From: Bacillus sp. JCM 19034
GTDB lineage: Bacteria > Bacillota > Bacilli > Bacillales > Bacillaceae_D
Direction: 5' to 3'
NCBI RefSeq assembly: GCF_001310635.1
Contig: NZ_BAXR01000006.1
Coordinates: forward strand, 1-64,000
Length of the DNA: 64,000 nucleotides
Shown here: positions 10,510 to 16,426 of the stretch, piece by piece
How the letters are laid out: the number at the start of each line of letters is the position of its first letter
Numbering within the stretch: position 1 is the first letter of the stretch
The notes under the pieces: generated by a model
Told to the model about the DNA's origin: nothing
Database searches by the model: none
The model's input: only the letters and a program-made list of their open reading frames with translations
Translations under genes and position numbers: made by a program

Positions 10510-11577
10510 TTATAGTTCTTTATGTAAGTCTTCAGCCACTAATTTTGCAATTGAAAACGCTCCGAGCTCGGAAAAATGGGTATCATCTATGATTCTGTCG
10601 GGATGATTGCCAAATTCTGAAGGCTCTAACCACATAAAGAGGTTTTTCGATAGATGTGGGCCAAGCTTTTCAAAGAGAAATTTGCTTTTTTCGGAAAGAT
10701 CAATAAATGGAACTTGATTCTTTCTTGCGATTTGTTTCATAGCTACAATGTAGTCGCCGTGCGTATTAATGATGTATCCGTTCTGATCAAATTTGCGTCG
10801 ATGCACAGGAGAGACAAGAATAGGAATGGCATGATGTTTCCGTGCACTTTGTATAAACAGTTCTAAATTATCACTAAATGTTGTATATGGTTCCGTCCCA
10901 CCTTCATTGTCCTTTTCATCATTATGTCCGAATTGAATTACGAGTAGATCGTTCGCTTTAAGACTTTTTTCAATGAATGCTAGACGCTGTTCTTCGATAA
11001 AGCTTTTCGTACTTCTTCCAGAGCGGGCGTGATTTGAAATCGCATATTTAGCCGATATGAAGCAAGGGAGGAATTGACCCCATCCTGTAAAAGGAAACTG
11101 GCTAGAAGCTTGATCAACAACAGTTGAATCACCTGCTAGAAAGATTGTCCGAATCCGGTCGTTACGAGTGATTTTAATAGTACGAATGGCAGCATTCATA
11201 CCGACAAAAGCAAGACGAAGTTCTTTATTTTCAATAGCAATTGCAGTGGTCATTGTACGTAGTTGTCCTTTTGGTACATAAATGTGATGAAATAGTCGTT
11301 GCCCAGCACTTGCTATTACCGTCGTATTGGAATCAAATTGATCAGAGCCAAATGTAATTTCTAAATCATAATGGCCATTTTCGACATCGATGATGAAGCT
11401 TGGGGTAAAGGGGAGAGTGTAGTTACCTGGATAAGAATCTTTTTTGTCTTCATCATTTGAAATGGGGGTATGAAATAAGAAGCCATAACCTTTTAAAGGA
11501 GAAAAAGAAGCATCAGGAGATAGAAAAACAACGTTATTATTTTCACGTATAAGTTTAAAACCTTCTAATAATGTCAT
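10510..11577 (-). CDS. SGNH-hydrolase acetylesterase, rhamnogalacturonan acetylesterase-like (CE12)
   Basis: A 355-aa protein with two parts. Residues 1-140 form a beta-rich, probably carbohydrate-binding domain (YDLEITFGS, with a GQRLFHHIYVPKGQL core). Residues about 145-355 form a GDSL/SGNH esterase: block I FLAGDSTVVDQ (nucleophile Ser), block II GRSTKSF, block III QFGHNDEKD and block V DDTHFSELGA (Asp and His). This matches B. subtilis YesT/RhgT enzymes that remove acetyl groups from rhamnogalacturonan. There is no signal peptide, so it acts on imported oligosaccharides. GGAGGC precedes ATG 11577. A weak cre-like site lies upstream. The PL11 lyase at 51 kb is a likely partner. Confidence 0.85.
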   Translation of the reverse strand: MTLLEGFKLIRENNNVVFLSPDASFSPLKGYGFLFHTPISNDEDKKDSYPGNYTLPFTPSFIIDVENGHYDLEITFGSDQFDSNTTVIASAGQRLFHHIYVPKGQLRTMTTAIAIENKELRLAFVGMNAAIRTIKITRNDRIRTIFLAGDSTVVDQASSQFPFTGWGQFLPCFISAKYAISNHARSGRSTKSFIEEQRLAFIEKSLKANDLLVIQFGHNDEKDNEGGTEPYTTFSDNLELFIQSARKHHAIPILVSPVHRRKFDQNGYIINTHGDYIVAMKQIARKNQVPFIDLSEKSKFLFEKLGPHLSKNLFMWLEPSEFGNHPDRIIDDTHFSELGAFSIAKLVAEDLHKEL

Positions 11578-11652
11578 GAAAACGCCTCCAATCGTTTATT
11601 ACGTACAGTATAACAGAGTTCATGTTTATATACATAAAAAACTTTACATGAA

Positions 11653-11666
11653 GGAAAGCGCTCATG
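11653..11666 (-). promoter_or_regulatory. Weak cre-like (CcpA) site upstream of the acetylesterase gene
   Basis: GGAAAGCGCTCATG matches 11 of 14 positions of the CcpA consensus TGWAANCGNTNWCA and lies about 75 bp upstream of the start. Three mismatches make it tentative. Confidence 0.35.
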
Positions 11667-11672
11667 TTAATA

Positions 11673-11762
11673 TTTAATTATATTGTTTTGCAAGGTAGTG
11701 TTCTTACGTTTTTTTAGGGGTTAAGAGTGCATATTTTTTTAATTATTGTTTTACAAGGTAGT
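11673..11762 (+). repeat. Two 25-27 bp direct repeats, operator-like, ahead of a fossil PadR gene
   Basis: The elements are at 11673-11699 and 11738-11762. They share TTTAATTAT and then TGTTTTRCAAGGTAGT, differing by a two-base gap and one G/A change, with starts 65 bp apart. They precede a GGGAGGAG ribosome site and the remnant of a PadR-like start. Operator function is inferred. Confidence 0.55.
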
Positions 11763-11782
11763 TTAGGGAGGAGTAGGATCGA

Positions 11783-11836
11783 TTGTCAACAAGCCAAATG
11801 ATAAAAGGAAAGGGTGAAAAAGATATTGATGACTAA
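11783..11836 (+). pseudogene. Remnant of a PadR-family regulator gene
   Basis: A TTG start at 11783 behind GGGAGGAGTAGG begins MSTSQMIKG, close to the usual N-terminus of many PadR regulators ((M)NTSQMLKG). After nine codons the similarity ends and the frame stops at TAA 11834 (KGEKDIDD). The rest of the winged-helix domain is absent, so an internal deletion joining the two ends of the gene is likely. The stop overlaps the start of the next fragment (GATGACTAA), as in intact padR-DUF1700 pairs. The family call rests on a short match. Confidence 0.4.
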
Positions 11837-11884
11837 AGAGAAATTTTAGAAGATCTAAGTGTTTATTTGACCATCATAATCTAA
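11829..11884 (+). pseudogene. Remnant of a DUF1700/HAAS-type gene start
   Basis: ATG 11829 reads MTKEKF and stops. With one extra T in the run at 11843-11846 it reads MTKEKFLEDLSVYL before stopping at 11882. That segment resembles the amphipathic N-terminus of DUF1700/HAAS proteins, which are commonly encoded directly after padR genes. Everything downstream is missing. Confidence 0.35.
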
Positions 11885-11959
11885 TGGAAAAAATATGATA
11901 GTATGGAAAAGTAGTATTGAATGTTAATTCATCCTTTGCACTCAGATAGGAGCATGATT

Positions 11960-12448
11960 ATGTCAAAGAATAACGTTTGGTTAAAAACGGCAGCCTTCAC
12001 GGCATGTATGACAGCAATAGTCTATGCACTTCCACACTTTTGGTGGGGATTAGGCATATCACTGGCCTTTCCTGGAGATTTCAATTCGGTGCCAAATGAT
12101 CCAGTGGGTAATTTTATTGCCTATTGGGTAATGGGAATAATTAGTTTGGCTGCAGCTGTTTTCGCATTCGCTTTTGTATTACCCTGGGGCAAGCGAATCC
12201 CTAGGCTGCTATTGCTAATCCCCGCATGGTTAGGAGCTATCGGACTTACGGTATGGGGGTTCGGATTTATTTATTTGCGATTCTTCCTCTTCATTGGCCG
12301 TGTCGAATCGGCACCCGCATTTGCCTTACAGGATTCGGATCCAACAGCTGTCGGTTGGGCGACTTTCTGGTATGGATTATTTATTATATGGGGGATCGCC
12401 CTCGGTACAGCAGCCTTTCAATTTAAAAAAACACATTCAACTCTCTGA
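11960..12448 (+). CDS. Unknown four-helix membrane protein
   Basis: A 162-aa protein with four predicted membrane helices (residues about 8-30, 51-75, 83-108 and 133-152). Notable segments are YALPHFWWGLG in the first loop and DPTAVGWATFWYGLFIIWG in the last helix. It resembles uncharacterised DUF3995-like proteins in helix layout, but I cannot confirm the family. Starts are possible at ATG 11954 or 11960; TAGGAG at 11947-11952 fits 11960 better. Upstream in-frame ATG 11921 lacks a ribosome site. It stands alone between a decayed operon and a region of small uncertain genes. Confidence 0.65.
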   Translation: MSKNNVWLKTAAFTACMTAIVYALPHFWWGLGISLAFPGDFNSVPNDPVGNFIAYWVMGIISLAAAVFAFAFVLPWGKRIPRLLLLIPAWLGAIGLTVWGFGFIYLRFFLFIGRVESAPAFALQDSDPTAVGWATFWYGLFIIWGIALGTAAFQFKKTHSTL

Positions 12449-12667
12449 TTATCCAAGCACTTAATAATAGGATTGAACCTAAACCTAGTTGATGGTAATA
12501 ATAGAAGAATCAAACTGGGTTGCTTTGGTAAAATATAATTATACTGTAACCTATTTAAAAAGAATAAAAGTAGTCCATACGACATTATTTGTATCCAATT
12601 TAGGCGAAAATAATCCTCCTATGGGCTTTTTTTGTGTTTACAGTAAAAACAATAAGAGGTCAAAAAA

Positions 12668-12810
12668 ATGGAAGTATCAGAAGTTTACAGTAATTGTGAA
12701 CAACCAGAATGGGGATGTATGGTGACCTAGTTGTGAGGATTGGGGAAGCAAGTCAATATTTATTTTTAAAAATATTCACGGAAAAAAGTAGCTTAAATTT
12801 ACAGGAGTGA
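12668..12810 (+). CDS. Possible small unknown gene (needs one-base repair)
   Basis: ATG 12668 follows AAGAGGT and reads MEVSEVYSNCEQPEWGCMVT before a stop. If one C is added to the CC at 12726-12727 it continues as LVVRIGEASQYLFLKIF to a TGA at 12808, 47 aa in total. No family is recognised. The pattern of one-base losses elsewhere makes the repair plausible, but there is no other support. Confidence 0.25.
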
Positions 12811-12837
12811 AATGTATGTGAATGTGAATAAAGGAGA

Positions 12838-12975
12838 ATGATGAGTACTTTTAACCTTGGTTCTAGCTTAGAGGCAATCCATATTTTTGGTTCGTTTATG
12901 TTATTATATGGCACTTATGTTGGCTTGATTTTAAGCGTTTATCGGAGGAAGGATCTTGTACAAGTAGCACGGTAA
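12838..12975 (+). CDS. Possible 45-aa single-helix membrane peptide
   Basis: ATG 12838 (or 12841) reads MMSTFNLGSSLEAIHIFGSF, followed by one hydrophobic helix and a basic tail (SVYRRKDLVQVAR). An AAAGGAGA ribosome site lies very close to the start (1-4 bp). The family is unknown. The rest of 12449-13053 holds no feature I can support. Confidence 0.3.
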   Translation: MMSTFNLGSSLEAIHIFGSFMLLYGTYVGLILSVYRRKDLVQVAR

Positions 12976-13053
12976 GTTATTAGCTCACGGTATCTACAGG
13001 GAGGATTTCTAGGTCATTGTTACGAAATAGTGAATGAAGGAGAGTGGTAAGTC

Positions 13054-13538
13054 ATGCACGTGTCGTTAATTGTAGCAATGGATCGAAATAGAGTAATTGG
13101 CAAAGACAATCGCCTACCTTGGCGGATACCGTATGATTGGGATTATGTGTTAAGGAAAACCAAGGGGATTCCAATTATTTTAGGGAGAAAAAATATTGAA
13201 GCCAATGGGAGAGCATTACCTGGAAGAAGAAATATTGTCGTAACGAGAAACAAAGATTATACGTTTCCTGGCTGTGAGATTGCACATTCGGTAGAAGGTG
13301 TTTTCAAGTTATGTATACAGGAAGAGGAAATCTTTATTTTGGTGGAGAACAAATATATGAATTATTTATGCCGTATGTCAAAACAATGTATATAACGAAG
13401 ATTGATGAAGAGTTTGAAGGTGATACGTTTTTTCCTGAAGTAGATTTGACGGATTGGAAGGAAGTATCAGTTGAAAAAGGGCCTAAAAATGAAGAGAACC
13501 CATATGATTATTACTTTCATGTATATGAGCGAATTTAG
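13054..13538 (+). CDS. Dihydrofolate reductase (one-base frameshift)
   Basis: DHFR reduces dihydrofolate to tetrahydrofolate with NADPH. The protein begins MHVSLIVAMDRNRVIGKDNR and has LPWRIPYDW, where the Asp aligns with the catalytic acid. It also has the ILGRKN turn, GRRNIVVTRN and, after repair, FIFGGEQIYELF. The frame breaks in the TTTT at 13337-13340. One added T joins both halves into 161 aa, normal for bacterial DHFR. GAAGGAGAG precedes ATG 13054. No thyA is adjacent, so this could be a second, divergent DHFR rather than the housekeeping copy (GRKNIEANGRALPGR departs from the usual GRKTFESIGRPLPGR). Confidence 0.85.
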
Positions 13539-13581
13539 AGTATGAAAAATGCCCCCCTTTTGTTAAAAGTTACGTTTTTTA

Positions 13582-13607
13582 TCGAGGGAAGCTGCTACGC
13601 TCCCTCG
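13582..13607. other. Hairpin between convergent genes
   Basis: TCGAGGGA pairs perfectly with TCCCTCGA around an 10-base loop. No T tract follows on either strand, so it is not a canonical terminator. Confidence 0.4.
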
Positions 13608-13645
13608 AACCAGAAGCCATTATTCCTACACTAATTATCATTTAT

Positions 13646-13825
13646 TTAGTTTGAAACAGCTACAAACAATACTGAGACAACAAACAAACTTATAAAAAGA
13701 ATGCTTAGTTTGACATATCCTACCTTTGTTATTGAATTGTCATCACTTTTATTTCTTTTTACAATTAGTAAGGATAAAACGAAACCAATTATAATCACGA
13801 TCGGTAAAAATGTCTCCATGTTCAT
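13646..13825 (-). CDS. Small two-helix membrane protein of the XRE module
   Basis: A 59-aa protein with helices at residues about 4-22 and 38-56 joined by a charged loop (VKRNKSDDNS). The start ATG 13825 follows GGAGGT; the more upstream ATG at 13834 lies on that site. It starts 9 bp past the end of the membrane gene upstream and forms a three-gene unit with it and an XRE regulator. Family and function are not recognised. Confidence 0.55.
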   Translation of the reverse strand: MNMETFLPIVIIIGFVLSLLIVKRNKSDDNSITKVGYVKLSILFISLFVVSVLFVAVSN

Positions 13826-13833
13826 TACCTCCA

Positions 13834-14199
13834 TTAATAAATTTTCGAGTAAATGACAAATGACAGAAAAACGGTTAACGTAACTAGAGCACTTAGAAGT
13901 TGTATAAGCAAAATAGCACTTATAGCAATAATTTCAAACTGTAAAAGGATAAAAAAGATCAGCAAATATACCATGGTGGCAAAAAATGACGCAAACACCC
14001 CTTTTTCTCGGATCAGTTTCATCCGTTCATCCTGTTGTTTGAATTGTGGATAAAGGTAACCGAGGCAAAAGGACATAATCATTTTTGCTAAAAACATATA
14101 CGTTATCTTAAGCGTGGGTTCAGTTGCGATGAATAAAAGAACTGCCATAAAGCCGAAGAACAATCCGAATAAATAAAATAGTTTTCTTCCGTAATCCAT
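13834..14199 (-). CDS. Four-helix membrane protein paired with an XRE regulator
   Basis: A 121-aa protein with four predicted helices. Between helices two and three lies a cytoplasmic loop YPQFKQQDERMKLIREKG, a pattern (QDER..xIREKG) seen in DUF2178-like and related small membrane proteins that accompany XRE regulators. The ATG at 14199 follows AGAGGAGG. The start at 14259 inside the regulator has no such site. Function is unknown. It is encoded 19 bp after the regulator's stop. Confidence 0.65.
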   Translation of the reverse strand: MDYGRKLFYLFGLFFGFMAVLLFIATEPTLKITYMFLAKMIMSFCLGYLYPQFKQQDERMKLIREKGVFASFFATMVYLLIFFILLQFEIIAISAILLIQLLSALVTLTVFLSFVIYSKIY

Positions 14200-14218
14200 T
14201 TTATGTCCTCCTCTAATG

Positions 14219-14425
14219 TTATTTTTCTTCTTTCCCTTCATAGATAAATAGTTCCTCAATTGACGTCTCGAAAAGCCTAGCTAGCTCGAAAGCTAACGGT
14301 AGGGAAGGAGAATACTTTTCCTTTTCAATTGAAATAATCGTTTGTCTTGACACACCTAACTGTTTCGCTAAATGCTCTTGTGATAATCCACGCTTTTTTC
14401 TGAATGCAACAAGATTATTCTTCAA
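14219..14425 (-). CDS. Small XRE-family (Cro/CI-like) transcriptional regulator
   Basis: A 68-aa protein that is almost entirely a helix-turn-helix domain: LVAFRKKRGLSQEHLAKQLG, then the recognition helix SRQTIISIEKEKYSPSLPLA, ending IEELFIYEGKEEK. This length and motif (QLGVSRQTI.xIE) match YgzD/YozG-type regulators that sit in front of small membrane genes. Start is TTG 14425 with GAGGTG six bases upstream. Its promoter contains a perfect palindrome, suggesting autoregulation. Confidence 0.85.
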   Translation of the reverse strand: MKNNLVAFRKKRGLSQEHLAKQLGVSRQTIISIEKEKYSPSLPLAFELARLFETSIEELFIYEGKEEK

Positions 14426-14444
14426 AGATATTCACCTCTATTTC

Positions 14445-14474
14445 AGGATACATGTAAAGTACACTTTACGTCAA
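14445..14474 (-). promoter_or_regulatory. Promoter with embedded palindromic operator for the XRE module
   Basis: On the minus strand TTGACG (14469-14474) and TATCCT (14445-14450) are separated by 18 bp. The spacer holds the perfect palindrome GTAAAGT-GT-ACTTTAC (14454-14469). A further half-site, GTAAAGTGAAC, lies just upstream. Autorepression by the XRE protein is inferred. Confidence 0.6.
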
Positions 14475-14617
14475 GTTCACTTTACATTCTCTGAATTTAT
14501 TAAGGGAAAAAGTTCAGACCGTGATTTTGCTGGATTATTTCTCAATGAAAAGTTGCTTCAAAGATCTTGTAAGACCTTTAAAGGCAACCCGAAAAAATGA
14601 AATTTATAAACATTTTT

Positions 14618-14932
14618 CTAAGATATTTTTACGGCCGTTCCGTAAGCAATAATTTCTGCTGCTTGTTGCATAACCGTTGATGTCTGCATGCGAAAGCCAA
14701 TAATTGCGTTTGCCCCTTTACTTTCAGCATCTTCAACCATACGGCCGATTGCAATTTTACGTGCTTCCTCCATCATTTCGTTATAACCTCGAATTTCTCC
14801 ACCGACAATACCTTTTAGTGAAGCGGTAATATCACGGCCTACATGCTTTGTACGAACCGTACTTCCTTTTACATAACCAATTACTTCTAGAATTTCATGA
14901 TTAGCCACGTCATTAGTAGTCACGATCATCAT
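14618..14932 (-). CDS. YbjQ-family (UPF0145) protein
   Basis: A 104-aa protein of the YbjQ/DUF74 family, small pentameric domains once described as heavy-metal binding. Visible features are the N-terminal TTNDVANHEILEVIGYVKG and the central VGGEIRGYNEMMEEAR. The core AESKGANAIIGFRMQTS and the terminal AYGTAVKI complete the fold. Biochemical function is unknown. It overlaps the preceding membrane gene by about 20 bp, so the two are cotranscribed. Confidence 0.88.
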   Translation of the reverse strand: MMIVTTNDVANHEILEVIGYVKGSTVRTKHVGRDITASLKGIVGGEIRGYNEMMEEARKIAIGRMVEDAESKGANAIIGFRMQTSTVMQQAAEIIAYGTAVKIS

Positions 14933-15143
14933 AATTGTCTTCCTCCTTTTTTTCTCTTACTCTTTCAATAATAAATAATACAAGAATCATAATAATAATG
15001 ATAACTAGTAAAGTAAATATAATTATTGCTCCTATAAATGAAAATGAAAATACTATAATTCCTGTAATATAAAGCAGGGCCGCCAAAGCGATGAGGAATA
15101 ATTTACTTTTAACAAATTTTTCTTTCACTATCATCCCTACCAT
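14913..15143 (-). CDS. Small membrane protein coupled to ybjQ
   Basis: A protein of up to 76 aa with two adjacent hydrophobic helices (residues about 15-32 and 36-58) and a charged tail (ERVREKKEEDNYDDRDY). The start is uncertain: ATG 15143, ATG 15134 or GTG 15128, the last best spaced from GGTAGGG. No family is recognised. Its 3' end overlaps ybjQ. Confidence 0.55.
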   Translation of the reverse strand: MVGMIVKEKFVKSKLFLIALAALLYITGIIVFSFSFIGAIIIFTLLVIIIIMILVLFIIERVREKKEEDNYDDRDY

Positions 15144-15343
15144 TCTTTAATATTGAACTTGCATAATTTAATTTACGGATGATTACTAAAATGGTTTCAC
15201 ATCTTTATAATATTTTTCATTTATATTAAATTAATTTTAGAGCAATAAAGTTAGCACAATGGTTAAAGGATTAACATTGATTTTTCTCTAAATGAAGTAT
15301 AATAATAAATATAGTATGGATAGAAGGGAAACGTGATGGTTGA

Positions 15344-16172
15344 ATGGTAATAAAAAAGAGAGAAGAGAATACGCATACGTCTTTACGGGCACAAATTAGG
15401 AATTTAGTGGAGCATCGTTATTTTCAGCCGATAATCATAGGAATTATTCTGTTAAATGGCTTAATTATCGTCGCTGAAACGTATTTGACGGGAAATCAAC
15501 TTTTGATTACTTTTGATAAGATCATCGTTTGGATCTTTGTTATTGAGTTAATTTTAAAATTAACTGGATTGGGTTTTTAAAGGCTACTTTTCTGAACGAT
15601 GGAATCTATTTGACTTTAGTATAGTGATAGCTAGCTTTGTATTTTATTCGACACCGTTTGTCAGTGTGTTAAGACTTATTCGTGTACTGCGGTTAATTAG
15701 AATGATACCTGCCATTCCAGCGTTAAGGAAAATTATCGATTCCTTATTAAAATCTGTACCTGCCTTGACAGGAATTTTAGGTTTGACAATTTTAATTTTT
15801 TCAATATACGCAATTATTGGAACGACTTTCTTTAGTGAGGTACTTCCGTATGAATTTTTTGGAAGCTTTCACACTTCATTATTTACGTTGTTGCAAGTCG
15901 TTACATTTGAATCTTGGGCTAGCCAAGTGGCAAGACCGATTGTTAATGAAATTCCATGGTCTTGGGCTTATTTTGTTTCTTTTATCATTATCGGTGCACT
16001 TGTTATTTTAAATTTGGTAGTAGCTGTCATTTTAAGCTATCTAGGTCAAGAGGATGATGAACAACTTAATGAGCAAATGAATCGTTTATATAATGAAAAT
16101 CAGGAGCTAAAGAAAGATATAGCTGAAATTAAAGCACTATTAGTTGCAGGACAGAAGAATAAAAGGATTTAA
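15344..16172 (+). CDS. NaChBac-family voltage-gated sodium channel (one-base frameshift)
   Basis: One 24-helix-equivalent subunit (six helices) of a tetrameric bacterial sodium channel. The frame breaks in the T run at 15574-15578. Removing one T gives TGLGFKGYFSERWNLFDF and a 275-aa protein, almost exactly NaChBac size. The S4 voltage sensor has Arg at about 110, 113, 116 and 119 (VLRLIRVLRLIRMIP). The pore has LLQVVTFESWAS, with the selectivity-filter Glu at about 189; NaChBac has LESWAS here. S6 is VILNLVVAVILSYL, followed by the C-terminal coiled coil (NEQMNRLYNENQELKKDI). In alkaliphilic Bacillus such channels supply Na+ re-entry for motility and pH homeostasis; that role is inferred here. 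The gene is monocistronic. Confidence 0.92.
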
Positions 16173-16181
16173 TCCAATTTA

Positions 16182-16215
16182 GGACATTGAAAGAGATTTT
16201 TTCAATGTCCTATTT
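16182..16215 (+). terminator. Terminator after the sodium channel gene
   Basis: A 12-bp stem (AGGACATTGAAA / TTTTCAATGTCCT) followed by a short AT-rich tract (ATTTATATA). Confidence 0.65.
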
Positions 16216-16426
16216 ATATAGGAAGGCTGTGTAATCCCATTATCCTCGCTTTCTTTAAATTTACTATTTCCAAGAAACTCGATTTTTCCTATTTCAAAAG
16301 TCTGCTTGTTTCTATAGTGCCTTTTTTAAATAAAAGGTGGTAAGATAATTATAATGAAACGAACAACTAGTCAACATCGTAAATTCTAAGTAATGTTAAA
16401 TATTTCATCAAATTAGGAGGAAGCAA

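Noticed and set aside
11673-11762. CRISPR-like pair of repeats
   Set aside because: Only two imperfect copies with a 38-bp gap, no cas genes and no further copies; an operator pair explains them better.
12489-12725. A 78-codon plus-strand frame before the DHFR gene
   Set aside because: No ribosome site, composition like non-coding A+T-rich sequence, and it overlaps the better-placed small candidate at 12668.
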